Shown: positions 9,546 through 18,445 of the stretch, in pieces
Layout: every line of letters begins with the position of its first letter
How positions within the stretch are numbered: the first letter of the stretch is position 1
Assembly (NCBI GenBank): GCA_944391215.1
Contig: CALXSR010000041.1
Location: forward strand, 1-32,741
DNA length: 32,741 nt
Reading direction: 5' to 3'
Source: an uncultured Clostridia bacterium
GTDB taxonomy: Bacteria > Bacillota > Dehalobacteriia > UBA4068 > CALXSR01
Program-made: the position numbers and the translations under genes
Notes under the pieces: model-generated
Database searches by the model: none
The model's input: the letters and a program-made list of their open reading frames with translations, nothing else
What the model was told of the DNA's origin: nothing

Positions 9546-9559
9546 CGAACAAACGTTCG
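9546..9559 (+). promoter_or_regulatory. LexA (DinR) SOS box
   Basis: CGAACAAACGTTCG is a perfect match to the Bacillus-type SOS box CGAAC-N4-GTTCG. It lies 11 bp downstream of the -10 hexamer and just upstream of the dinB start. The dinB ribosome binding site (GGAG, 9559-9562) begins at its last base. It predicts DNA-damage induction of dinB and the small gene behind it. Confidence 0.93.
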
Positions 9560-9569
9560 GAGTGTTTTT

Positions 9570-10802
9570 ATGGAAAAGATTATTTTGCATGCTGATTTAA
9601 ATAATTTTTATGCTTCGGTAGCTTGCCTTTACCAACCGGAAATTCGCTCCTTTCCGGTCGCTGTAGGCGGCGATCAGGAATTGCGGCACGGCATTGTATT
9701 AGCCAAAAACGAATTGGCCAAAAAATACGGGGTAAAAACAGGGGAACCGCTATGGCAGGCTAAAAGAAAATGTCCTAATTTACAAGTAGTCCCCCCTAAT
9801 CAGAAACAATATTTATATTTTTCTCGTTTAGCCAGAGATATTTATGCCGACTATACTGATTTTATAGAATCATTTGGTATTGATGAAGCTTGGCTTGATG
9901 TAAGCGCTAGCACTAATTTATATGGCAACGGTCAAAAAATTGCCGATACCATTCGTCAAAGAATGAAAGAAGAACTTGGTCTTACCTGCTCTATTGGGAT
10001 TAGTTATAATAAAGTATTCGCTAAATTGGGCTCCGATTATAAAAAGCCGGATGCTACCACTTTAATAGATAAAAATAATTATAAAAAAATTGCCTGGCCA
10101 TTACCCGTTGACGCATTGCTTTATGTGGGACCTGCCACTTGCAAAAAACTAGCTTTATTCAATATTCATACTATTGGCCAATTAGCGCAAGCCAATTTAT
10201 CCATATTAAAACAAAATTTCGGCAAATCTGGCGAAACAATTTGGAATTTTGCCAATGGTTTAGACCAAAGCCCAGTACGCAATATTCATTTAGAACAGAC
10301 AATAAAATCTGTAGGCAATAGCGTTACTACGCCTCGTGATTTACAAAATCTACAAGATGTAGAAATTGTTTTCACCATATTAGCGCAAAGCATCGCTGCA
10401 CGTTTAAGAGAACACAATCTAAAAAGCAACGTTGTGCAAATTAGTATTCGCAATAACCAGCTATTGACCATAAACAGACAGGCCACGTTGCCCTATCCTA
10501 CCTTTTTAGCGCAAGACTTTGCCATGAGGGCTTTATCCATCTTTCAAAAAACCTATCAATGGCAATACCCTATTCGCTCTTTGGGGTTACGGGCAACCAA
10601 CTTACAAACCGGTAAGCAAGCACAGCAAATGACTCTATTCGAGCAGCAAGAGGAACAAATAAAACAAGAAAATTTAGCGCATACTTTAGACATTTTGCAT
10701 CGCCGTTTTGGGGAAAATTGCATTAAACCGGCAGTGCTTTATCAAGATCCAACTTTAAGTAATAGGATTATGCAAGAGGAGCAAATAGGGAGTATCTTAT
10801 GA
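9570..10802 (+). CDS. dinB: DNA polymerase IV (Y-family translesion polymerase)
   Basis: A 410-residue Y-family polymerase that copies damaged templates. The N-terminal metal-site motif HADLNNFYASVA and the second acidic motif SFGIDEAWLDV are intact, followed by the helix-hairpin-helix thumb (VDALLYVGPATCKKL) and the little-finger domain. A beta-clamp binding motif QMTLF is at about 353-357. Start ATG 9570 has GGAG at 9559-9562. The gene follows a sigma-A-like promoter and a perfect LexA box, so it belongs to the SOS regulon. Its stop overlaps the next start (ATGA), so the 80-residue product is probably made together with it. Confidence 0.95.
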   Translation: MEKIILHADLNNFYASVACLYQPEIRSFPVAVGGDQELRHGIVLAKNELAKKYGVKTGEPLWQAKRKCPNLQVVPPNQKQYLYFSRLARDIYADYTDFIESFGIDEAWLDVSASTNLYGNGQKIADTIRQRMKEELGLTCSIGISYNKVFAKLGSDYKKPDATTLIDKNNYKKIAWPLPVDALLYVGPATCKKLALFNIHTIGQLAQANLSILKQNFGKSGETIWNFANGLDQSPVRNIHLEQTIKSVGNSVTTPRDLQNLQDVEIVFTILAQSIAARLREHNLKSNVVQISIRNNQLLTINRQATLPYPTFLAQDFAMRALSIFQKTYQWQYPIRSLGLRATNLQTGKQAQQMTLFEQQEEQIKQENLAHTLDILHRRFGENCIKPAVLYQDPTLSNRIMQEEQIGSIL

Positions 10803-11041
10803 GCAGAAAAACTTTTGTATCAGTTCTGGTTGCTTATGATGTTTTTGGTGCCATAAAACCGCTTTCTATCAACTGGAAAGATGGAACAAAATTTGCTATC
10901 GCCCAGATATTGGAGATAAAAAGAGCTGCCAGTTTAAAAGTCGGAGGAAATGGGCTTCGTTATACCATTCGAATAGAAAACCAAATTACTTATTTGTTTT
11001 TTGATGAACTAGAAAAAAAGTGGTTTGTAGAGGAAAAGTAA
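10799..11041 (+). CDS. Small conserved-looking protein translationally coupled to DinB
   Basis: An 80-residue soluble protein whose ATG overlaps the dinB stop as ATGA, with GGGAG upstream. The sequence alternates short hydrophobic strands (FVSVLVAYD, RYTIRIENQ, ITYLFFD) and a basic helix-like segment (EIKRAASLKVGG), ending in KKWFVEEK. This suggests a small beta-rich fold. Small proteins of this type are, as far as recalled, found behind Y-family polymerase genes in Bacillota. It should be SOS-induced with dinB. A polymerase accessory role is inference; no catalytic motif is seen. Confidence 0.75.
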   Translation: MSRKTFVSVLVAYDVFGAIKPLSINWKDGTKFAIAQILEIKRAASLKVGGNGLRYTIRIENQITYLFFDELEKKWFVEEK

Positions 11042-11169
11042 AACTAACAATTTTGATCTTTAATACAATTGCTACCATACATAATTAGATATTATTTTTG
11101 TTAAAAAAACAAGAATTATGTACAATGAAGCCACCGTTATGATGAAAATACCATTAAACAGAGGTCTTA

Positions 11170-12220
11170 ATGCTATCAAAACATTATCGTCTTCTCGATG
11201 CTTTGCCAAACCCAGTCGTTATCATGGATAACGATATGCATATTACTTTTATCAATAAAGCAATGCTTATGCTAAGCGGCTTTTCTTTAAAAGACTGTAT
11301 TGGCAAACACTGCTCTATTTTCGCTACCCCTTTATGCAATATAGAAAACTGTTGTATCAAACAATATCAGAGGGGCGAATCTGCTATACAATATTTACCC
11401 AACGGTGGAGCAAATCGAATTTCGATTTCTGTTTTATACAACAAAAAGAATAAACCAATCGGCTACATCATAGTTATATTTTTGAACGAAACAAAAATAA
11501 TTTTTTTACTATGACATTCGAATGCTGTGCCTTGGGTATGGAATCGCTAAAAGATAAAATGCAAAACGTCTCCTCTTATCATTTAACGCAAAACTTCTTT
11601 TCCCCAATCATAAAAGTCTATTTTGCATGGAAAACAAGGAAAGAGCCCCGGATTTTGTACAAGAATTTGTCAATCATATTAGCGCTCAGGCCATGGTGCA
11701 ATGCGCTATCCCAATCAATGGAGATTATCTTGGTTATATTGGTATTAATGATTGTCGCGCCCCTAGAAAATTCAGCGCGGAAGAAAAAAATATATTTATA
11801 ACAGCGACCGAAATCATCAGTATTTTTCTAACTAATAAAAGAATTGAGCAGGAAAAAGAAAAATATACCGATGCGCTTAGCAGCATTTTGAATCATATGC
11901 AAAGCAGCGTTTATGTTATTAATCCGCAAACCTTTAAAATTATTTTTATGAATCAAAAAACCATAGAGCTGTTTCCTGATGCTAAAATTGGCCATAACTG
12001 CTATACCGCCTTTAGAAAACAAAACGCGCCTTGCGTCGACTGTTTCATACAATCTGCAGAATCAGCATCCGCCGAGGAAAATGGAAAAACACTGCAAATT
12101 TATAATCTACAAACCGGTAAATGGATCGGTACCTGCATCAATTGGATAAAATGGCTGGATGAGCAGCAATATTGCTTAATAAATTGTACGGATATCACTA
12201 AATTTAAAACAGATTTGTAA
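11170..12220 (+). pseudogene. PAS-domain sensor gene broken by frameshift
   Basis: The first frame (ATG 11170, stop 11512-11514) encodes a PAS domain (LLDALPNPVVIMDNDMHITFINKAMLML) with a Cys-rich stretch (HCSIF..PLCNIENCC). The continuation is in another frame from about 11627 to the stop at 12218: a GAF-like end (GDYLGYIGINDCRAPRKFSAEE), a linker helix, and a second PAS domain (ILNHMQSSVYVINPQTFKI) with the Cys motif NCYTAFRKQNAPCVDC seen in many signalling PAS domains. At least one frameshift, perhaps with a deletion, lies between about 11490 and 11627. No output domain is present, so it may have been a stand-alone sensor or lost its tail. It precedes a decayed GGDEF-EAL gene and may have worked with it. 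Confidence 0.75.
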
Positions 12221-12249
12221 TTAAGGAGTCGTCACCAAGTGAAAAGCAA

Positions 12250-14513
12250 ATGATTCATCAATTTGAAAATAAAAATACAAAGATTTTGCTTATTGGTTTA
12301 TTGCTTATGGCCATCATAGCCGCTTATTTATGCACGTCCTATATTAGTATGCTTAAAAAGGCCGCCGAAGAGCAAGCAAATCATTATTTAACGGAAGTAG
12401 CTTCCCATGTTTCTTCTACCATCAACTCTCGAGTGGAAACCAATTTTAAGGACTTTTCCTCCATTGCCGAAACCTATCAATGATTTGCCAATCCGTAAGA
12501 CGCCTTTCATTTCTTAAGTCTAAAAGCAGAATCTCTAGGTTTTTTGCGTTTGGTTATTATGGATAAAAATGGTATAAACCATACTTCCGATGGTTATGAA
12601 GTAGATATTTCCGACGATCCTTTTATTCAAAAACCACTCAACGGAAAAAACGCTATATCGGGTATTACGTTTTCCCTGGTCAATGGGGAAGAATGTATTG
12701 TATACGGAGTAGCATATTACGATAAAAAAGGAGCTATTATAGGGGCGTTGGTAGCACCTCAAACCAAAGATCATTTAAGATAGGTATAAAATGTAGAAAC
12801 ATTTAATGACGAAGGTTTTCTCAAATTTTAGATTATAATGGAAATTTTGTAATGTACAGCAATAATAAAAATGCGCCTTCCCATCCTATCAACTTTTTTG
12901 ATATGATAAAAAATAGTGGACAAGTTGTAAACGGTTATTCTTTAGAGCAGTTAAAACAAGATATTCAAAATAAACAAACCTATATTTTTTGTTTCCATTT
13001 ATCAGGCGGTACGGAAAGGCTTATGGTTTACACGCCCTTGTAACCAGAAAATTGGGATCTATTCTCTATCATGCCAACTAAAGTTACGCATACCAATATG
13101 GATTTATTTATAAAAAGTACCATTGTGATTAACAGCGCTATTTTTCTTCTTTTCTTATTTTTAATAGCGCTTATTATTTTTATGTATCATCAGAATCGAA
13201 AGAAATTAGAAGAGCTAACTTTTGTCGATCCCGTTACCAATGGTATGAATCGAATTCATTTTGAAATGGGAGCGTTGCAGCTTTTGCAAAATGTTCCCAC
13301 CAAAAGTTATGCTTTAGTTTCCTTAGACATCCAAAAATTCAAATTGATCAATGATACTTTTGGCAGCGAAGCAGGAAATCAGACTTTAAAATATATTCAC
13401 GACATTTTGCAAGCACATTTGCAAGACGGGGAATTATCTGCCCGCATTACAGCAGATAATTTTAATATTTTGATCAGGACCATGCCGCAAAAGCAAATTG
13501 TTGCCCGCACCGAAAATATTATGAAAGAAATCAATTCCTATAATGATCATTTAGCGCAAAAATATTTTTTAACGGCTTCGGTTGGGATTTATATCGTAGA
13601 TGAGCCAAATTTAAATTTTATCGCCATACAAGATAGAGCAACCGTAGCCAGAAAGAATGTGACACATACTTATGCCGACCATTTCAGTTATTGTCAATTT
13701 TACAGCAATTTAGAAAGAATGCGTTTAATTCGCGAAAAATAAATTGATAACAGAATGGAAGAAGCGTTAAGAAACCATGAATTTACCGTATATTTGCAAC
13801 CAAAATATGAATTGCAACAGCATAAAATTGCCGGAGCAGAATCTCTGGTACGCTGATTATATCCGCAAAAAGATATGATTCCCCCTCCCATGAATTTATT
13901 CCAACTTTTGAAAAAATGGCTTTATTTTACAGTTAAACTTATATGTTTTTGAAGAAGTTTGTAAAATATTCATAACTGGATTGCAAAAGGGTTGGCACCG
14001 ATTCCAATTTCTGTTAATCTTTCTTATGTTCACTTAAGGAATCAAAATTTTTTAGAATCCTTTTATCAGATCGTAAAAAAATACCAGGTTCCTCCGCATT
14101 TATTGGAAATTGAATTAACGGAAACACTGGTATTTGAAAACTTAGACGTTTTATTACCCATTATTGATAAAATACATAAACTTGGTTTTATGCGCGCTTT
14201 AGATGACTTTGGTAGCGGTTATTCTTCTTTAAATACTTTAAAAGATATTAATGTAGACATTTTAAAATTAGACCGCGCTTTTTTCAATAGTTATCAAAAT
14301 CAGCATAGTTTGCGCAGCGAATATGTCATACAAAGCATTGTGGAATTAGCACAAAAATAAAAATTACAAACGAAAACGGTTGCCGAAGGCGTGGAAGATA
14401 TGGCGCAAGTAGAATTTCTTCGCAGTATTCATTGCGATATGGTACATGGTTTTGTGTTTGCCAAACAAATGCCCATTGCAGATTTTGAAACGAGCGCTTT
14501 TATACAAAAATAA
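12250..14513 (+). pseudogene. Membrane GGDEF-EAL (cyclic-di-GMP) protein, heavily decayed
   Basis: Reassembled over several frames this was one protein: N-terminal membrane helix (ILLIGLLLMAIIAAYLCTSY), extracytoplasmic sensor domain, second membrane helix (from about 13110), GGDEF domain and EAL domain. The GGDEF signature is degenerate (ARITADNFNIL). The EAL side keeps its motifs: YLQPKYE, GAESLVR, ELTET, LDDFGSGYSSL, LKLDR, TVAEGVE, so it probably once degraded cyclic-di-GMP. Lesions seen: in-frame TGA 12481 and TAA 12496; a stop at 12781 and a frameshift near 12830 (a T4 run where T5 would join FLKF-LDYNGN); TAA 13041; TAA 13740; TGA 13854; shifts about 13890-13975; TAA 14358. The ribosome binding site AAGGAG at 12222 suits a GTG at 12239 that is itself out of frame. 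Not expected to make a functional product. Confidence 0.85.
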
Positions 14514-14618
14514 TTCTATTTAACTTTTGCAATAATTTAATAAGTACTTTCATTTTATTTTATCTAGCAACAATTTTATTACCTTTTACGTGGCAATCAT
14601 TTTTAGGAGCAATTTCAA

Positions 14619-15518
14619 TTATATTTTACTTTGTAATAATGAAATTAAACACTGCGCGGCTTGCGGCAAATAACGGTCATTACGATAAATGGCTGCGATC
14701 GATCTTTGAGCCGGTATATTCTTTAAGGTATAAAAACGAGTACTCTTTCCATCCGTACCGTTTTTCACAAACTGTTCCGTCAAAAAAGTAATCCCCACCC
14801 CTACTCTTGTCATAGCATAGGCTGTTTCCATACTACGGCATTCCATCGTAACTTGTGGAACAAAGCCACTTTGCGCACAAAGACTATCCGCCATTTTCCG
14901 TAATAGCTGATCCTCATTTAATAAAATAAATGGTTCTTTTCTAAAAAGGGATAAATCAATCGGCGGATATTCCTCCGTACTAATCGGCAAATTCATCGTA
15001 TGTTCTTTCGGTAAAGCCAGTAAAATTCTTTCAACCCCTAATAAAATACTGGTAAAGCGAACCTGTCCCAAATGCGAAACACTAATCAGCAAATCAATAT
15101 CACCAGATTCTAATAGTTGATCTAATTCACTCGTAGGTTTTTCAATCAAAATAATATTGCAATTAGGACAAAGCCTTTGAAATTCCGGCATCACCAATGG
15201 TAACAAATAAGTGCTACGAGTTGGCGCAATTCCCACCACCAAACGGGTTAAACGATTAGCGCTAATATCCGCAATTTGTTGCAATACGCTATCCTCACTA
15301 TCTAAAACTCGTTTAGCCCATTTTACATAGAGCTCTCCGGCATGCGTTAAGGTAAGAGGGTAGCTACTACGATCAAATATTGGTGTATTCAGCTGTTTTT
15401 CTAAATTTTTAATACTTTGACTTAAGGATGGTTGAGAAACATAAAGCTTTTTTGCTGCTTTAGAAAAACTTCCTTCCTCTGCAATCGCTACCACATATCG
15501 CAATAAATGATTGTTCAT
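14619..15518 (-). CDS. LysR-family transcriptional regulator
   Basis: A 299-residue LysR regulator. The N-terminal winged helix-turn-helix is typical (EEGSFSKAAKKLYVSQPSLS, about 14-33, then SIKNLEKQLNTPIFDR), and residues about 90-295 form the periplasmic-binding-protein-like effector domain (LVVGIAPTRSTYLLP). Start ATG 15518 has GAGGTGAT upstream. It is divergent from the AbrB-family membrane protein and shares an AT-rich gap of about 200 bp with it, the usual arrangement for a LysR regulator and its target. No unambiguous T-N11-A operator could be picked. The ligand is unknown. Confidence 0.93.
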   Translation of the reverse strand: MNNHLLRYVVAIAEEGSFSKAAKKLYVSQPSLSQSIKNLEKQLNTPIFDRSSYPLTLTHAGELYVKWAKRVLDSEDSVLQQIADISANRLTRLVVGIAPTRSTYLLPLVMPEFQRLCPNCNIILIEKPTSELDQLLESGDIDLLISVSHLGQVRFTSILLGVERILLALPKEHTMNLPISTEEYPPIDLSLFRKEPFILLNEDQLLRKMADSLCAQSGFVPQVTMECRSMETAYAMTRVGVGITFLTEQFVKNGTDGKSTRFYTLKNIPAQRSIAAIYRNDRYLPQAAQCLISLLQSKI

Positions 15519-15664
15519 CCGATCACCTCACCTATATTATACCATAATAAGCTGATATTATAATAAAAAACTATAGAAACTATCATATTATTAGTATTTT
15601 ACTTTATAAATATCCTCCCTCATAATAGAAACAGAACCGATACTCAATCATAATAATGTAGCTT

Positions 15665-15715
15665 GATTCAGGGAGGACGCCACCACCTCCCTGAATCTAT
15701 ATACTTTAAGGAGGT
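15665..15715 (+). promoter_or_regulatory. Leader hairpin and alternative helix over the ribosome binding site
   Basis: A perfect 12-bp stem (15665-15676 with 15686-15697, GATTCAGGGAGG against its complement, 9-nt loop) lies 10 nt before the ribosome binding site AAGGAGG (15708-15714) of the AbrB-family gene. The right arm contains ACCTCC (15685-15690), which can pair instead with GGAGGT (15710-15715) and hide the ribosome binding site. The two helices exclude each other. There is no T tract, so it is not a terminator. No known riboswitch class is recognised. Confidence 0.5.
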
Positions 15716-15722
15716 TTTTTTC

Positions 15723-16799
15723 ACGTTACAGCTATTTTTTACTTTAGCCATCGGACTTTGTTGTGGCTATCTTTTTTTTCGTCTTAAAGTACCTGGCGGT
15801 ATGATGGTCGGCGCTTTGGTGGGTGTTGCAGCTTTTCAAATTCTTACTTCTCAAGCTTATATGCCAACCTATGCCAAAGTATTTGCCCAAATTGTAGCCG
15901 GCGCTTTTATCGCCAGTACCATAGAAAAAAGAGATATTTTACATTTTCAGCATATCATGAAACCGACTTGTATTGTGGTAAGCGGTATGTTAATATTAAA
16001 TATTCTTATGGGTATTATAATTCATTATACCGGACATTTGGATTTATTGACTTCTTTTTTTTGCGCAGTACCAGGCGGCATGGCCGATACCCCCATTATT
16101 GCTGCCGATGTGGGAGCCAACGGCGGGCAAGTAGCTGTTTTGCAATTTGCCAGAATGGTTTTCGGTATTGGCATCATGCCATCGCTCATTTTAAAATTCA
16201 GTAGGCAAAAACAAAAAGCAACCATATCCTCTGCGATAGCGATAGAGGAAGAAATCCTAGAAAAACACAATTCTTCTATGGCGATGCAAACTTCTCATAA
16301 AAATAATACCAACTTTGCCATTACCGTTATTGTAGCAATGCTAAGCGGTATATTGGGCCGGATACTAGGTGTTCCAGTTGGCGCTTTGCTTTTCTCCCTG
16401 CTTGGCGTTATCCTCTTCAACTTCTTTTTTAACCGCGCTTATTTGCCTATTTGGGTAAAAAGGGTAGCGCAAGTCCTATCCGGTGCTTATATTGGCAGTT
16501 CTTTCGGAATACAAGATATTTACGCTTTAAAAAAGCTTATTTTACCGATGATTTTATTATTAGCAGGATATGGGATTGCCTGTTTTGTAATTGGGCATTT
16601 ATTACATAAAACCTGCCATATGGATTTAAAAGAAGCCTACCTTTGCGCTACCCCAGCCGGGGCGAGTGATATTGCCCTAATCGCTTCCGATTTGGGCGTA
16701 CAAAGCACAGATTTGGCTGCCCTGCAAATTATACGCATGCTAACAGCGGTAACTGTTTTTCCTTTGATTATTCTGTTCCTAATTCATCATATCTATTAA
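15723..16799 (+). CDS. AbrB-family membrane protein (putative transporter), non-AUG start
   Basis: About 358 residues, almost entirely hydrophobic, with the internal two-fold repeat of the AbrB/YvrL-type membrane family (formerly called ammonia monooxygenase-like): LPVPGGMMVG-like LKVPGGMMVGALVG and IVAGAFIASTIEKRDI in the first half, VPVGALLFSLLGV and VLSGAYIGSSFGIQDI in the second, with FFCAVPGGMADTPIIAADVG and LCATPAGASDIALIASDLG as matching later motifs. About ten membrane helices. Transport substrate unknown. No ATG, GTG or TTG follows AAGGAGG (15708-15714) at useful distance; the in-frame codon 8 nt behind it is ACG at 15723, giving (M)LQLFFTLAIG. The only upstream in-frame start is TTG 15663, which would translate through the hairpin and has no ribosome binding site. 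Either ACG is used or the start codon is mutated. Confidence 0.85.
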   Translation, partial: TLQLFFTLAIGLCCGYLFFRLKVPGGMMVGALVGVAAFQILTSQAYMPTYAKVFAQIVAGAFIASTIEKRDILHFQHIMKPTCIVVSGMLILNILMGIIIHYTGHLDLLTSFFCAVPGGMADTPIIAADVGANGGQVAVLQFARMVFGIGIMPSLILKFSRQKQKATISSAIAIEEEILEKHNSSMAMQTSHKNNTNFAITVIVAMLSGILGRILGVPVGALLFSLLGVILFNFFFNRAYLPIWVKRVAQVLSGAYIGSSFGIQDIYALKKLILPMILLLAGYGIACFVIGHLLHKTCHMDLKEAYLCATPAGASDIALIASDLGVQSTDLAALQIIRMLTAVTVFPLIILFLIHHIY

Positions 16800-16806
16800 A
16801 TAAAAT

Positions 16807-16838
16807 AAAAAAGAGCACTTGTCAAAAGCGCTCTTTTT
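16807..16838. terminator. Bidirectional terminator between convergent genes
   Basis: A 9-bp A/T-flanked stem AAAAAGAGC/GCTCTTTTT with a 13-nt loop lies between the AbrB-family gene and the last amidohydrolase gene. T-rich tails occur on both strands, so it can end both transcripts. Confidence 0.85.
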
Positions 16839-16867
16839 CTTACCATTTTTCCATTACGGCTTACGAA

Positions 16868-18292
16868 TTATAGTTTGCCTTCTCTCATATAACGAGCATT
16901 CGGGCCATTTACTTCTAAGAATTCTTTTTCCGCAGCGACACCTAATTTTTCCGCTTCGCGTTGGGCATCATCAATCAATTTGCCCACATCGAAGGTAACC
17001 GGTTTTTTATCTTTTACTAAGAATTTACCTTGTACCATAACGGTATCCACTTCACGCCCTTGACCAGCATATACGAAATTCGGAATAAAAGTACGCATCG
17101 GAACTGTCATAACTGGGGTCAAATTCGGATAACGGGTATCTACCAAAATAATATCGGCATCTTTCCCTACTTCCAAAGAACCAGTTACATTATCAATACC
17201 CAAAGCTTGGGCACCTTCAATAGTAGCCATCCGCAAAGCTTCCCAGCAAGGCATAATAACCGCATTTCTATATTGAGATTTTACGGCAAGACAAGTCATA
17301 TTCATTTCACGAATGATATTATGCGCATTGTTCCCAGCCGCTTGGTCAGAACCCAAACCAACTTTACCACCAGCATCTTTAAATGCTTTTCCGGGCGGGA
17401 TAACACCATTGGTTATCATAATAGAAGTTGGGCAAAATACCATATTTGCGCCACGCGCTACAACCGTTTTCACTTCTTCTGGTTCTGCGGTAGAAAGGTG
17501 AATACCAATAAAGTCTTTATCGATATAACCAACTTTATCCAACCATGGAATCGCCCGCATGCCATATCTTCTCATCATTTGATCGGTTTCCCGGTCGCTT
17601 TGTTGTAAATGCATATGAATTTTAGAATGTCTTTCTTTGGCGATATCGCGCACTTTCAACATTAATTCCTGGCTTAAGAAGTCGCAACCTTGAGGGCTAA
17701 AACGAATCCGCATCCGGCCATTATCTTTGCCATCGTATTTATTAAACATAGCTAAAGCGTCATTTAAAGTTCTTTCGCCCATTGCCGGGTCAAAATCGTA
17801 AATTTGGCCAGGTTTATAAAGTTTATAAGCAGCTTCTCTAATACGTACACTAACATTTGCACGCGCGCCTACTTCATCAATGAAAGCGATTGCACCTTCC
17901 ATGTCCATACCATCGTCACCAATGGTAGTGGTACCATTCATAATCGCTTCGGCAATACCAAGTCTGCTACCAATGGTTTTTTGTTCGCTGGTCCTGGTTC
18001 TTTCAAAAGGAGCCATCCCTTCATTCATCCAGTTACCAATATCCTGCGCTACGCCACGCAATACCGCATGACCGGTATGCATATGACCGTCAATTAAACC
18101 GGGTAATACTACTTTGTGATCGGCGCCAATTACTTCATCCGCAGTATATTTGCTTTCAATATCAGCACGAGGAGCAATTGCTGCAATTTTACCATCTTTT
18201 ACAGCAATAGAATGGTTTTCCAAATACCCAACTCCATCGCCCTGCATGGTGTACATATGCTTGGCGTTAATGATCAAATCCACTTTTGTCAT
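16868..18292 (-). CDS. TRZ/ATZ-type amidohydrolase, copy 1 (divergent paralogue)
   Basis: A 474-residue cytoplasmic amidohydrolase of the deaminase/chlorohydrolase type (S-adenosylhomocysteine deaminase, guanine deaminase, AtzA relatives). Metal-site motifs: GLIDGHMHTGHAVLRG (HxH), HMHLQQ, GIHLS and GLGSDQAAGNN (Asp). At the position of the usual catalytic Glu (HLxE) it has Gln (HLQQ), and the substrate-site motif usually reading H-C/N-P-x-S-N is FCPTSI. Start: ATG 18298 is only 2 bp behind AAGGGGGAA, whereas ATG 18292 is well spaced and gives MTKVDLII, matching the starts of both paralogues. It is the most divergent of three tandem copies. No clear terminator separates it from the copy upstream, so they may share a transcript. 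Substrate unknown; the active-site changes argue against a standard adenosine or guanine deaminase. Confidence 0.88.
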   Translation of the reverse strand: MTKVDLIINAKHMYTMQGDGVGYLENHSIAVKDGKIAAIAPRADIESKYTADEVIGADHKVVLPGLIDGHMHTGHAVLRGVAQDIGNWMNEGMAPFERTRTSEQKTIGSRLGIAEAIMNGTTTIGDDGMDMEGAIAFIDEVGARANVSVRIREAAYKLYKPGQIYDFDPAMGERTLNDALAMFNKYDGKDNGRMRIRFSPQGCDFLSQELMLKVRDIAKERHSKIHMHLQQSDRETDQMMRRYGMRAIPWLDKVGYIDKDFIGIHLSTAEPEEVKTVVARGANMVFCPTSIMITNGVIPPGKAFKDAGGKVGLGSDQAAGNNAHNIIREMNMTCLAVKSQYRNAVIMPCWEALRMATIEGAQALGIDNVTGSLEVGKDADIILVDTRYPNLTPVMTVPMRTFIPNFVYAGQGREVDTVMVQGKFLVKDKKPVTFDVGKLIDDAQREAEKLGVAAEKEFLEVNGPNARYMREGKL

Positions 18293-18445
18293 TTCCATTT
18301 CCCCCTTAGTTTTTATTTCCTTAACGGATCACTACATTTAATAATAATACAAAATTTACTTTTTTTCAATAATATACTCCTATACAATCCATACGTTTTT
18401 CCTATTCACTATGCTTTCGTCATTGTAAAAAAGTATAACGATACA

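Noticed and set aside
9408-9590. A 60-codon minus-strand frame over the dinB control region
   Set aside because: It overlaps the promoter and LexA box, has no convincing ribosome binding site and shows no family resemblance.
12481-14360. Stop codon read-through, recoding or selenocysteine in the GGDEF-EAL gene
   Set aside because: TGA, TAA and TAG all occur, frameshifts are mixed in, and neighbouring genes use normal stops, so plain decay explains it better.
15663-15722. TTG 15663 as the start of the AbrB-family protein
   Set aside because: No ribosome binding site precedes it, translation would pass through the 12-bp hairpin, and the added residues do not look like a membrane protein start.
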